Assembly (NCBI GenBank): GCA_905221605.1
Contig: CAJNDS010000436.1
Location: 1 to 25,000, forward strand
Direction: 5' to 3'
Source: Symbiodinium natans
Lineage: Eukaryota; Sar; Dinophyceae; Suessiales; Symbiodiniaceae
DNA length: 25,000 nucleotides
Positions 1 through 8,960 of the stretch are shown one piece after another (positions within the stretch are counted from its first letter, which is position 1; every line of letters starts with the position of its first letter). Under the pieces are notes generated by a model, which saw nothing but the letters and a program-made list of their open reading frames with translations, was not told where the DNA came from and ran no database searches. A program made the position numbers and the translations under genes.

Positions 1-316
1 TTGGTCCCCCCCCCCCCCTCCCCCACAATAAGGAAAGCAGGGTTCCGCAATAGTTGGACCGTGGCCCCGTATGGTTTCTCTATTAAAAAACAATAAGAAC
101 GTAGGGCGAGAGGTGCAGCCTTAGCAGAAGAAAAAAGCTTTCCGAAAGGCAGAGGTTCAAAATTTGACAACCCCCCCAAAAAAAATTTCTTTAAATGTGG
201 AGGGTTTGGCCCGTACGAAATCCATCGTAATGGAAAGTAGTCTTCCGGCGGGAATCCGGGCAAAAAAAATTTCTTTAAATATGGGGGGTTAAATTAAACA
301 GGAGCTCGGATTACTG
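1..316. other. Non-coding, homopolymer-rich left edge
   Basis: No gene is seen. The stretch holds poly-C and poly-A runs. A 19-bp block (eight A, then TTTCTTTAAAT) occurs at 178-196 and again at 262-280, an 84-bp spacing, so a small tandem duplication is likely. Confidence 0.5.
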
Positions 317-552
317 TAGTGCGATCGCAGCCCATTTTCGACTTTCTCACCCTCCACAACCCTCGAAAATAGGGTGGGGGGGGGGGGTTCTAGTGCGATT
401 TGACTTGGCCAGTGTGCCCGGTTGTCGAGGGGGACGCGTGCGCCTCCCTCGGTTGTCGTACTGGTTTGTCTAGAACGATTGTGATCTAGACGTTCGTCTT
501 TCTGCACGGGCAGGGTGGGCTTGAAGGTTTGTCTCAGTGCAGGGAAGATCTC
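317..552. repeat. Dispersed repeat family R1, copy 1
   Basis: This block recurs at 10287-10512 and 11018-11220 in the same orientation. Shared landmarks are CACCCTCCACAACCCT, a G-run followed by TTCTAGTGCGA, a TGGCCAGTGTGCCCG block and GTCGAGGGGGAC. Copies 1 and 3 also share the tail GGTTTGTCTCAGTGCAGGGA. The copies differ by substitutions, G-run length and short indels, as expected of an old non-autonomous repeat or an untranslated retroelement end. No coding capacity was recognised. Confidence 0.85.
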
Positions 553-1170
553 TGCATCTTGCCAAACAAAGTCGGCGTGCCTGCGCTAGTTACTAGTCTT
601 AACAGGTTAGGATGGGTGAGAGGATAAGACGGGTGTGAAGTGTATCAAGTTTATTCTGCACTTCATTTCTGGTCACAGAAGTATCATTGTTGTCTCAGGC
701 ATCATCTTTGTCAGACAAGGACGACGCTTACCCAGCGTCACTGTCGCTGAAGATATAGTGTGTTGCAGGACACTGGCTCATATGGAAGGGTGAATATCGT
801 TCTGCCACGGCCAAGCCGCGTGTACGTTCTTAATTGTGAATGCTACTTGTGGTGAAGAAACGATTTGCCTCGTTGCCAGGTATCGTCCAGACCAGACCAT
901 CATACAACTAGCTGCAGGAGTGAGCCCGTCTCATGTCGTGCAGTGACGTGTTCTGTTGCTTGGGCGCCCATGCCGCTGGCCGTCATTGACGACTCATCCC
1001 GACCTGCAGCGTCTTGCGGTGTTTGCAGAGGCGAGGTGCACGCGTGCGGGTCGAACCGGAAGGAACCGGAGGGGCGAAAAGAGGGATCCGATAGAGGCCC
1101 TTGTTTGGGTAGGTTCTCTCGTTCTCGCAAATCTCCACTTGTTGACGAGGCCTTATTGCGCATGGCCCGT
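553..1170. other. Intergenic, nothing recognised
   Basis: Short open frames on both strands here show no recognisable domain and overlap one another. I see no RNA gene or repeat copy in this stretch. Confidence 0.4.
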
Positions 1171-1518
1171 GTTGAAAGCAAACCACATACCTGGCTGTGT
1201 GTCTAGGTGTGCGTTTGAGTCACCTGCAGTGTTGACATGTTTTCGTTTGATGACTCTGCTTGTCGTGCTCTGCAGCTCTGCATGCCATTGCGAACACGCT
1301 TTTTGCACATGTTGTGCTGCACGTTCAAGAGTTGACCCTCAAGCTTTCCAGTTGGTCAGCCAACAGTTGAGGGCCACCTCTGCTTGTTTGTCTCAGAATT
1401 TTGCCCGCCCTCCCGCCGCAAAGAGGGTTGTGGGTTAATTTTTGTGTGCCAGGGGGTTTGTGTGTTTGTCCCCAGCACTGAGTGTCATTGCAGCTTCACA
1501 TGCAAAGCATGTTCCTTT

Positions 1519-1525
<7 letters not shown>
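1171..1525. repeat. Dispersed repeat family R2, copy 1
   Basis: About 350 bp recurs in direct orientation at 9705-10051, from GTTGA-AGCAAACCAC to CATGTTCCTTT-GGATCT. The copies look roughly 90% alike by eye, with a small deletion in copy 2 near its GCTCTGCGTGTC. Copy 1 runs straight into the CT microsatellite at its right end, where copy 2 continues with other sequence. Confidence 0.88.
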
Positions 1526-1569
<44 letters not shown>

Positions 1570-1705
1570 CTCTCTTTCTCTCTTTCTGTTTTTTCTTTTT
1601 CTTTTTCTTTCTTTCTTTCTCTTTTTCTCTCTTTCTCTCTTTCTTTCTTTCTTTTTTCTTCTTTCTCTCTTCTGTCTTTTCTCTCTCTCTCTATCTCTCT
1701 CTCTT

Positions 1706-1740
<35 letters not shown>

Positions 1741-1821
1741 GTTTCTGTTATCTGTCTCTGTCTCTGTATCTGTTCTCTGTTCTCGTCTATGTCTTCTTCT
1801 ACCCCCCCCCACTTCCCCCCC

Positions 1822-1912
<91 letters not shown>
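1523..1912. repeat. CT/AG microsatellite, polypyrimidine tract
   Basis: About 390 bp of nearly pure pyrimidine on + (interrupted around 1738-1800). It ends in an uninterrupted (CT)n run of about 87 bp at 1826-1912. Imperfect CTTT and TTTC stretches fill 1565-1680. Long open frames on both strands are artefacts of the dinucleotide repeat and encode only Ser-Leu or Arg-Glu runs. Confidence 0.97.
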
Positions 1913-1914
<2 letters not shown>

Positions 1915-2494
1915 GGAATGTTAGAATATATTATATAGTACCTAGTAATGTATTTGTGTATGCAGTATTGTTTGCTCAATATGATGATTCAATTGTAATT
2001 ACGCTGTGTATCCTCACAGTAGTTGTTGCAATCATTGCATCCACGTTCTAATTGCTTGACGTGGGGAGGTCACGTGTTGCGCGCGAGGGGCTCGTCTTTG
2101 CTGCGTCGCTTTTGGTAAGTGGTGGTTTGCGGTGATTGCCGCGTGGCTGTGCGAAGTGGCCGGACAATGAGGCATGTTTATGCTTGAAGCTGTGTGGCTG
2201 AAGCACAGTGATCTTTGTTTGGCCGGTGTGTAGCAGAGTGTGGGAGCCGCCCTGATTTTCGATCTCCCGCCCGCCCTTGCCCGATCGGATACATCAGCGT
2301 GCGGCTGATGCATCGTTTGTCAGGTCTTAAGCTGATGTTACATGTTGGCTAAGCAGGGCTTTTAGCCATGCGGTCAGTGTAGATTCTGGCTGTTTCTACC
2401 ACCACCTTTCAAAAAGAGAGAGCGTTGCGTGCAGTGGTCTTGTGCTGGGCTAAGGGTGTCTGTTGTGTTCAGGGTCCGGATTCGGTAGGATCCC
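1913..2494. other. AT-richer spacer with one small hairpin
   Basis: No gene is recognised. A perfect 7-bp inverted repeat (CATCAGC/GCTGATG, 5-nt loop) lies at 2292-2310. The stretch 1920-2040 is the most AT-rich part of the window. Confidence 0.4.
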
Positions 2495-2543
2495 GCATGC
2501 GTCCAAGTGAGATCTGAGCGTACTGGCGACGTGTCTAGTTGAG
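2495..2543. repeat. Short dispersed repeat R3, copy 1
   Basis: About 48 bp containing CAAGTGAGATCTGAG and ACTGGCGACGTGTCTAGTTG recurs at 9662-9710. In the second copy its final GTTGAG is also the start of an R2 copy, so R3 and R2 are fused there but about 1.3 kb apart on the left side of the window. Confidence 0.8.
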
Positions 2544-2639
2544 TGTTGCGTGGACCTGCGTTGACGCTGAGTGTCATGTTACTGTTACTGTTTTGTGCAT
2601 TGGGCAGGCTAGGTGAACATTGTTGTGAAGTGCATGCTT

Positions 2640-2874
2640 GCACGTAGTGACACGTTAGGAACGGATGCCGCGTGTTGCAGGCGTTCGTTGCTCAAGTGAT
2701 GTAGCAACGTAATGCCTGCGTGTTGTAGGCGCTCGTTGCTGAGGTGTGGCAGCAACGTAGCCTCTTCTTGAAAAGACCCGCCCGCTCCACCCTATTTGAA
2801 GGACGGTGGGGTGTCGAGCGCTCTTGGCTGCCGTAAGTGCAAGCCAAGGTGCGACTCTGTGACGCCGCCTGCCG
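2640..2874. repeat. Diverged split-repeat end module (A/linker/B-like)
   Basis: At 2641 lies CACGTAGTGACACGTTA, which matches the A repeat of element 2 (24101) with one mismatch. It is followed by a 48-bp tandem duplication in which each unit carries the hairpin CGTTGCT/AGCAACG (2686-2709 and 2734-2757). At 2775 comes GACCCGCCCGCTCC, matching the A2-B2 linker at 24201. GGTGGGGT, a hairpin (CTTGGCT/AGCCAAG) and GCCGCCTGCCG (2864) then follow in the same order as in B2. I infer the decayed right end of a related element. Confidence 0.55.
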
Positions 2875-3190
2875 CATTCATGCATGTCAAAATGTGATTG
2901 CGCGCGTCTCGAGCTTGTGTGAGGTCGCGTTGCTTGTTGTGTACACTTGAGGCGTAGTTCCAGAGTGTCGTCATGGAGCCAGTGACATGATAACTCTTTC
3001 ACTCGGGCTAACAGTGAGTCCACACTTGGACGGGCCTAAACAACTCGCAAGTTCCACGCGTCTGTGAGTGCCTGCTTGTGTTGGGTTAGTGCATGCGTGG
3101 TTGCACGTGTTGTTGTGCCGTTCTCTGCAAGATTGTAACATCACAGCTTGCGAGTAGAATCAAGTAGAGGAAGTAGTGCCCTCTTAGCAT
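2875..3190. other. Spacer before the RNase H remnant
   Basis: No reverse transcriptase or other domain is seen upstream of the RNase H piece. An in-frame TAG at 3185 closes its frame. The missing upstream part is deleted, moved, or spliced in from elsewhere. Confidence 0.4.
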
Positions 3191-3205
3191 TTTGCGAAGC
3201 CTGTA

Positions 3206-3634
3206 ATGTTTTATGTTGATAATAACTCAACTAGAGACGTGGCTATCTCGGCAAGTGCTCGCACGTGCGTCCCCTCGAGCCTATTGGAACAGCTTGTTCA
3301 TGCTGAGGAAAGACTAAGCTTTTATCCCTGGTACTCTCGTGTGCCCTCACCGTCTAATCCGGCTGACAGCCCGATGAGAGAGGTCGTCAAGCCCAACGTC
3401 ATTCAGCGCTTCCATGCTCTCGGCGGAGTCAAGGAGGACAGGCCAGGAGCCACGACGTTCGTGCTGACAGTCTCCCTGGACGCCGAAGCCCGGCCCAACA
3501 TCAACAAGGCACTACAAGCCCTCACGGAGACCGCGGCCGCCACGCTTATAGGTGCCAGGATCCGCCCGGAGAGAAGCCACAAGCCACTCCCGGAAGACCT
3601 ACAGCGGGCCATCGATGCAACGAGGAGGCAATGA
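3206..3634 (+). CDS. Retroelement RNase H C-terminal remnant with a C-terminal extension
   Basis: A 142-residue frame. The first ~60 residues match the last part of a retroelement RNase H: FYVDNNSTRD holds an active-site Asp, WYSRVPSPSNPADSPMR the final conserved Asp. The same layout ends the polyprotein of element 2 (FVDNEP... SDSVSRG). The earlier RNase H motifs and the whole reverse transcriptase are absent, so this is a 5'-truncated copy; the frame closes at a TAG at 3185. Residues ~60-142 are an extra tail of unknown role. The stop overlaps the start of the next gene as ATGA, which suggests the two were expressed from one retroelement transcript. The identity of the RNase H end is fairly sure; the ATG used as start is arbitrary because the 5' part is missing. 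Confidence 0.7.
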   Translation: MFYVDNNSTRDVAISASARTCVPSSLLEQLVHAEERLSFYPWYSRVPSPSNPADSPMREVVKPNVIQRFHALGGVKEDRPGATTFVLTVSLDAEARPNINKALQALTETAAATLIGARIRPERSHKPLPEDLQRAIDATRRQ

Positions 3635-4695
3635 AGCCTTCTCGCCAGAGCATTTTTACTAGTAAGGGCACGTTGGGTTTGGAGCGTCTGCCCGAGGGTG
3701 TGTTGCACCGTGATCTCGCAAAAAACACTTGCCCCGGGAAGCCGCATCACGGCCCCAACATCCCCACCAAGAATAGCGACAGAGGTCCTGGTTCAGGGAG
3801 ATCACGGAGCATAGGGGAATGGCTGAAGGGGACAGGTCAGCCAGCACAGGAGGCGGCCGCTAAATCCCATAGCCAGGGGAAGTCAGAGTGCCAGGGGGAA
3901 AAAGTCACTGATGCACCATGCCCTATGCAACTCCATCATTGTGTGCTGGAAAACCCATCCAACCTTTGCTACCTCAACTCCATGATCCAAGCACTGCTGC
4001 ACCTGTTTGGCCAGGTAAAGCCGAAAGACAAGGTGGGCTTCGGATGTCTACGCCCAATGATCAATGCGCTGACAAAATGTGCCAAGCCCCAACAACTAAG
4101 CCGAAGGAAGGATTGCATGCAACTCCTACAGGGATGGCAAGGCCTCCACCAACAGCATGATGCTGCAGAACTTCTGCAACATCTCACAAAGGACGGGGTC
4201 CCTAGGATCTTAATGGGCAGATGGGAGTCAAGGGTTTCTGGAGTTAGTGAACATGAGCCGGCCATAGCAAGGGCTTGGAACACGGCAGTGCCGCTTATCC
4301 CTCTGCCATGCACAGGTCAGGCCACGACACAGCTGGCACTGAACTCCTGGAGTGCACAGCCGGGACCTCGCAACGAGGAATATGTGACTGCGCTGGCTGA
4401 AGCTCCTGAGATACTCAGTATTCAGCTTCTACGTTTTCAGGAAAAGGGTGGTCGTATCAAGAAAGTCCGCAGCCCGGTCACCGTCAATCCAGTCATCAGT
4501 GTTCCCATCTTCATAGATGGTCATACCCAACAACTCGTCCCGAGTGAATACCGACTCATCTCTGGCGTTGTTCACACAGGGGACACCCCCAACACTGGGC
4601 ACTATCGATGCTTCTGTCTCAAACCGCAGAGCAGGTGGAGACGATTGCTGAGGCCTTTGACAAAGGAGCCGCGACTTCGGCCCTACAGTTGGTAG
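3631..4695 (+). CDS. Ubiquitin-specific protease (USP, peptidase C19), C-terminus frameshifted
   Basis: A 354-residue frame with the hallmarks of a USP-type deubiquitinase, a cysteine protease that removes ubiquitin from proteins. The Cys box is NPSNLCYLNSMIQAL with the nucleophile at C113. HQQHDAAELL (173-182) is the QQD box. ILSIQLLRF lies near 264-272. The His box is HTGDTPNTGHYRCF with H324. Residues 1-100 are a low-complexity, basic leader. After the His box the frame drifts into unrelated sequence and stops at 4695, while the expected C-terminus is in another frame to 4784. The start overlaps the stop of the RNase H remnant (ATGA). The context says retroelement accessory gene rather than host gene. 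At about 285 residues the catalytic part is compact for the family. Confidence 0.82.
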   Translation: MKPSRQSIFTSKGTLGLERLPEGVLHRDLAKNTCPGKPHHGPNIPTKNSDRGPGSGRSRSIGEWLKGTGQPAQEAAAKSHSQGKSECQGEKVTDAPCPMQLHHCVLENPSNLCYLNSMIQALLHLFGQVKPKDKVGFGCLRPMINALTKCAKPQQLSRRKDCMQLLQGWQGLHQQHDAAELLQHLTKDGVPRILMGRWESRVSGVSEHEPAIARAWNTAVPLIPLPCTGQATTQLALNSWSAQPGPRNEEYVTALAEAPEILSIQLLRFQEKGGRIKKVRSPVTVNPVISVPIFIDGHTQQLVPSEYRLISGVVHTGDTPNTGHYRCFCLKPQSRWRRLLRPLTKEPRLRPYSW

Positions 4696-4784
4696 ATGAT
4701 GGTAGGACGCCATCCAACGCCACAGCAAGGGATGTACAGCATATAAATCGCAACTGGTACATACTTTTCTTTTCGCGGCAATAG
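4608..4784 (+). pseudogene. Displaced C-terminus of the USP gene
   Basis: In frame 3 from about 4610, after a shift from the frame of the main USP gene, the sequence reads ALQLVDDGRTPSNATAR and then NRNWYILFFSRQ before TAG at 4782. A DD motif followed by a short N-x-WYILFF strand is how USP domains normally end. One indel near 4610-4625 would rejoin the two parts. I therefore read the USP as a once intact gene with a single late frameshift, or a sequencing error. Confidence 0.7.
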
Positions 4785-5334
4785 TCCGCGCCGCCATGGA
4801 TGGCGGTAGGTGTCCGGCGCGCCGTACTGGCCACACCAACTGTGTGTGTGTTGCGCCCGCAGAATCACTGACTCAGTGAACGCGTTGGAATGAAAATGAC
4901 AGCCCATCACGGGAGCTGCTTCAGACACTGTCTTGGAAAGGCCGAACGCTGAAGGCGTCAGATGTAAGCGAGACCTTGTGCGACTGCTTCAGTCTCCTTG
5001 AAGGTTGAACGGTAAATTAGGGGGTGAAGGTAGTCCCTGCCCTAGGGCCCGCACTGGCGGCTGCAACCCCCTGGGCCGGGAGCTACATGTAAATACTGTA
5101 GGGCATGAGACTCAAAGGATATTCCCCAGCGTCACCGAAGGAAAAGAAGTGGCACTGTGCTTCTTCTGTACCTGGTTGAGTCTGCACAGTCACGTTCAGT
5201 TTAGGCCATGTTAGTCTGGAGTGAAGTGTCCGTTCTTGCGCCGCGCCAGTCGTTTGGATATTGATTCCCATGTTGCTTGCTGTCACAAGCCAAAATGGCC
5301 GTCAAGAGCTGACCCCTGTGTGTGGGGGTGTAAG
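4785..5334. other. Spacer, no gene recognised
   Basis: No domain was recognised on either strand. At 5283-5298 the minus strand carries CATTTTGGCTTGTGAC, which also occurs on + at 8949-8964. Its first part resembles the core of the dinoflagellate spliced leader. Confidence 0.4.
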
Positions 5335-5390
5335 CACTTGTCGTGCTTGTCCTTGCTCACTTCTTGCAGCTGCAGCAGGGCGAAGCTTTC
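5335..5390 (+). repeat. Repeat R4, copy 1, with acceptor-like site
   Basis: A 56-bp block ending GGCGAAGCTTTC recurs at 7384-7439 with three or four differences. It contains a polypyrimidine stretch followed by TTCTTGCAG, like a splice or spliced-leader acceptor. In copy 1 it leads straight into the broken recombinase gene. Confidence 0.88.
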
Positions 5391-7283
5391 ATGGATGCCT
5401 TCATGCGGGATGCTGGCTTGGAGACTCGGGGTGAGTTGGCGTTTTACTTCAACAGCAGGCAGGAGGCAGAGCAAGAGGCTGGACTGGTTGTGGCCGATGC
5501 TTGGGCAGCTGCTCGGGCGGCGTGCCGGCGAGGCCTGGGGGCGAAGGTGCGGGACCTCTACGAACGGCAACAGCCCCCGACCTGCCCGTCGTTGCGACAG
5601 ACCAGCAACCTGGCTCGAGTCGAGGCGAAGGTGGACCAGCAAGGCAGGCCAGCGAGGGTGCCTGGTGCTGCAAGCGCAACGCAAAAGAGCTCAGCTGCTC
5701 CTCTTTCAGAGAGCAACGCCAAGCGCCGCCCGTTGCTGGTGGAGGTTTTGCAAAAGGCCAGCAAGTTCGCCAAGCAGTTGCAAGGTGCTGAAGTCAGCCC
5801 AGGCATCCTGAATGCTATTGTTGATCCAGTACTGTTGTCAGCAGAAGAAGCGACGTTGCGCAAGGTGGCGCGCGCATGGTCAGAGCTCTGCGAGTGGGCA
5901 GGGCAGAAGGCAGCGTGTGTTGTGGACCTATCCGCTGTGCAAGTGGCGCAGTTTGTCATGGATAGTCCAGCTGCCAGCCGCGCTTCATGCGCAAGCGTCT
6001 GCGCCTAGCTAAAGATCTTGATCTAGCTCTCGCGTTTCGAACTGCCAAGCCCGGCGCATTGGGGCATGGTGCTAAGCAGGCCCCAGTTGCACAGCCGGCT
6101 ATGCTGCTCTTGTTGGAACAGCAGATTGCAATTGCCCACCGCAACAGCCATCCGGACTGGCCAGGGTTATTTGCTACGTGGTGTCAAGCAATTGGCTGCG
6201 TGCGTTTCATGCGTGTGCAACGCATAACTGTGCCAGCGTAGCGGTTTGCACATGAAGCGTCTCGTTGTTCTTCTTTCGCGTAGTTGATTGTAGCTTGTGG
6301 CTCGCGTAGCCGTTGCACTGCTCGAAGCAGGTGCAAGCAGCTTCTGGTAGATTTCGAGTGCTAGGCTAGGTCGCATTCGACTTCCCGCCACCGCCCCACT
6401 CACCTCCAGGAAGGAAGTTTTCGGTCGACATAGCACAGCTGGCACAAGGCAAGCTGTGGATCGGTTTTCCTGCGCATCCCGCAGAACAAAAGAAGGCTTG
6501 AGCGTGTGCGCTGTTTCACGGTGGGCTGCAAGGGTGGTAGGGCGGGAGTCTTGCGACTTGAACTAAGAGACGTAGCAGACTCATCCAGTTGGACCAGTGT
6601 ACCATGCTGTTCGAGTGTGTACGCGGCAAGCAAGGCCGTTTACGGGCAGGATTTCTTTGGAGTTGCCCGAGATTTTCAATCGCTGATTGCGACTTCGGTG
6701 GCGTGTTCCTGGAAGCGTTGAGTAGGCAAGTCAAGCCGGAGTTGCAGAAGTGTGTGGGTTTTCGCGTCACCTCGGGTGAGGAGTTGAAGCCCCAGGCTGT
6801 GCGTAGCCAGGTGTGCCTGGCCATGTCATCTCTCTTGCCACCGGCTGAGTCGCGTCGAGTTAGTTCGAAGTCCTGGCGCCAAATTCCAGTTACACTATCA
6901 CTGCTGGGAGGGTTGGATCCCTCTGAAGTGTGTGCTTTGGGGAATTGGTTTTTCAAAAACCGCGTCGCGGCCAGAATGTGATGCCCTGGCGATATCATCG
7001 GGCAAAGCTTAAACAAGCGACTTTAATCAAGCACCAGCTCAGGTACGTCATGAAGGAGCTCCTTCTCGATCAGGCCTGTTCCTCGTGGGAGCATGCTGAT
7101 AGCGAGTGCATCCGCGTGTCATTCCAGAGAGCGCGCAAAGCTGTGGCTGCCGAGTTGGCAGAGGCTGCTAAGGTGGAGTATGCGTGGCATGGGTCGCGCT
7201 GCATGACAGGCGAGCAAGCCTTCCGCCTCCGCCACTCCAGCTTGGCGCGTCTCCGTACGCACGCAGTTGACCCTAAACCCTAA
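5343..7283 (+). pseudogene. Broken tyrosine recombinase of a retroelement
   Basis: Pieces of one recombinase lie in order in different frames. (i) 5343-6008 holds a leader region (MDAFMRDAGLETRGELAFYF) and a helical core-binding segment (TLRKVARAWSELCEWA). (ii) 5987-6241 reaches GCVRFMRVQR, the region of the first catalytic Arg. (iii) About 6562-6981 holds ECVRGKQGR, WSCPRF and SWRQIPV... LGNW. (iv) 6930-7283 holds MPWRYHRAK, whose Tyr is the likely nucleophile, and a helical tail. The frame shifts near 6000 and 6970. Positions 6242-6560 are non-coding filler, an intron or an insertion. The frame runs into CCCTAAA repeats, so its end is lost. Motif assignment rests on family resemblance, not alignment. 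Annotated ATG starts are unreliable here; coding probably begins after the TTGCAG at 5366. Confidence 0.65.
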
Positions 7284-7370
7284 ACCCTAAACCCTAAACC
7301 CTAGACCCTAAACCCCAAACCCTAAACCCTAAACCCTAAACCCTAAACCCTAAACCCTAAACCCTAAACC
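7271..7370 (-). repeat. Interstitial telomeric repeat (CCCTAAA)14
   Basis: About 14 units of CCCTAAA on + (TTTAGGG on -), with only two variants, CCCTAGA and CCCCAAA. This is the plant/alveolate-type telomere repeat. It sits between the broken recombinase and a second copy of R4, so it is internal, not a chromosome end. Confidence 0.97.
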
Positions 7371-7383
7371 TTTGTTGATTGTG

Positions 7384-7439
7384 CGCTTGTCGTGCTTGTC
7401 CTTGCTCACTTCTTGCAGCTGCAGCTGGGCGAAGCTTTC
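7384..7439 (+). repeat. Repeat R4, copy 2
   Basis: Second copy of the 5335-5390 block, directly after the telomeric tract. Similarity stops at GAAGCTTTC, after which unrelated sequence follows. It may be the start of a second, truncated copy of the same element that contributed the broken recombinase. Confidence 0.85.
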
Positions 7440-8330
7440 TCCCACCCTCCCTTCCCTTTTTCTCTTACTCACCGGGCGCGTGAGCGACTGCCCTCCGCCT
7501 TTCTGGCGGTTGTGGTAGAGGCACTGTGTGCCGTTTTAGCGTTCGGGAGGTGTTGTCCCCCAAATGCCATGTGGTTGCGTTCAAAATTCGCGTGTCTGGG
7601 GCTTTCACGCCTCTGCGTGCAATACAATCACTCGCAGTTGTGGATGTGAGCTCACTCTGTAGCTCTGCGCAACATAGGTTCCGGTGCGTCTGCGCAGAGC
7701 TTCAGTTTCCCGCCCGCCCGCCCTGGAGAGGCCTGTGGCGTGTGCTGCCGAGGAGCAGCGAATTCTATATAACTTTGACGCCCACCGGCGTTTCTTCTTC
7801 CGGCGTTGCCGGCATCAACGGGTTGGAACTGAGATCGATGGCTGCCAAAAGTCCGCTGCATTGTGATGTGTCTTGAGCGCGTCCACAATCTGCTAGTGAT
7901 GCTCAGTTACTTTAATTTACATTAATTGGTTTGGCCGGTCTATTTTCATGTCTTTGCTAGAAGGCGGCACCGAGGGGGATCCCCTAAAACCCAGTGTGGC
8001 GCTAGGAAAACGCTAGGTTCGCGCTAGGTAAAATCAACAAACATTATTTTAAATTTTCGCATGTCACCACAAAGCGAACCCAACAGAGATTGATTGAGAA
8101 GGCCCAGCCAGGCACACCACCCGAAATATGATTACAAATCTGGGGTGGTGTAATAACCCCGCGACTCTTCATTGTAAATTGACGGGGCCCCTGTTGCCAG
8201 TATATAGGTTCTTCTAGGAAAACGATGACAAGAAACGATATTCTTGTTATACTTGGTACATTTGCTGCTCCTGGCTTGTTTTCGTCGTTCATCACGTCGT
8301 AGCATCAGATCTTGGAAAATCCGGCACAGT
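7440..8330. other. Spacer, no gene recognised
   Basis: No domain was recognised. GCGCTAGG-type words recur around 7993-8030 (GGCGCTAGGAAAACGCTAGG and relatives). AAGGCGGCACCGAGGG at about 7961 recurs at about 8686. Confidence 0.4.
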
Positions 8331-8337
8331 GTTTTAC

Positions 8338-8365
8338 GCTAGCGCCGCGCTAGCACGGCGCTAGC
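8338..8365. repeat. Perfect 9-bp inverted repeat built on GCTAGC
   Basis: GCTAGCGCC and its exact reverse complement GGCGCTAGC flank a 10-nt loop that itself contains GCGCTAGC. The same word occurs in looser form at 7993-8030 and about 8591. It could be an end of a small inverted-repeat element, but no target duplication was found. Confidence 0.7.
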
Positions 8366-8960
8366 AAAACGCAACCTCCCCCGGCAGACCATGGCCCATT
8401 CCTCCTCTAGCAGACCATAAAGGAACACCATAGAACCGAGAGTGCTATTCTTGCTGGAGCTCGAGCCCCGCAAGTGGCGACAGCGGAGAAACCTTCGCTC
8501 GCGCCAGAACTCCAGCAGTAGCAGTGTGTAGCAGTAACACTAGCAGTTCTTGTGACGACTCGTCCGACAGCAACGCCTGAAAAATGGTCCGCGCTAGCAC
8601 CCTTTCTAGGAAATCATGCTTGGATCTTCAAAATGTCGCGTTTGCTACTCTATCTCAATCAGCTTCTTTTTCCTTCGGGACATAAGGCGGCACCGAGGGA
8701 ATTCCGATTTAACGTCAATTTCGGGAACAAGCATTTTGACAACAACCCATGTGCATTCGCTGTGTACAGCGCGCCGCCGGGCGGCCCCTGTGTTAGGGAT
8801 CTCCAACGTACTATGAGCCGCTGCGCTGTGTAGGAAAACACTGCACGCGTGTGCGCAGAATTTGCTGCAGCAACCGTGCTCTCAGGGGCAGTGTGTCGGG
8901 GGAAGCCTCGAGTGTGCGCTCCGCCGGCCCTCGAGTGTGCGCTCCAGACATTTTGGCTTG
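8366..8960. other. Spacer with small dispersed repeat motifs
   Basis: No convincing gene. Positions 8779-8817 match 13030-13068 (GGGC-GCCCCTG ... CCAACG-ACTATGAG, one indel and a few changes). CAGCAACCGTGCTCTCAGGG at 8868 recurs at about 10199. Confidence 0.5.

Noticed and set aside
1384-2051. Long open frames on both strands across the CT tract
   Set aside because: They arise because CT/AG repeats have no stops; the peptides are Ser-Leu or Arg-Glu runs.
4429-4839. Minus-strand frame of 136 codons
   Set aside because: It lies opposite the USP gene, shows no domain, and is best explained as the shadow of that gene.
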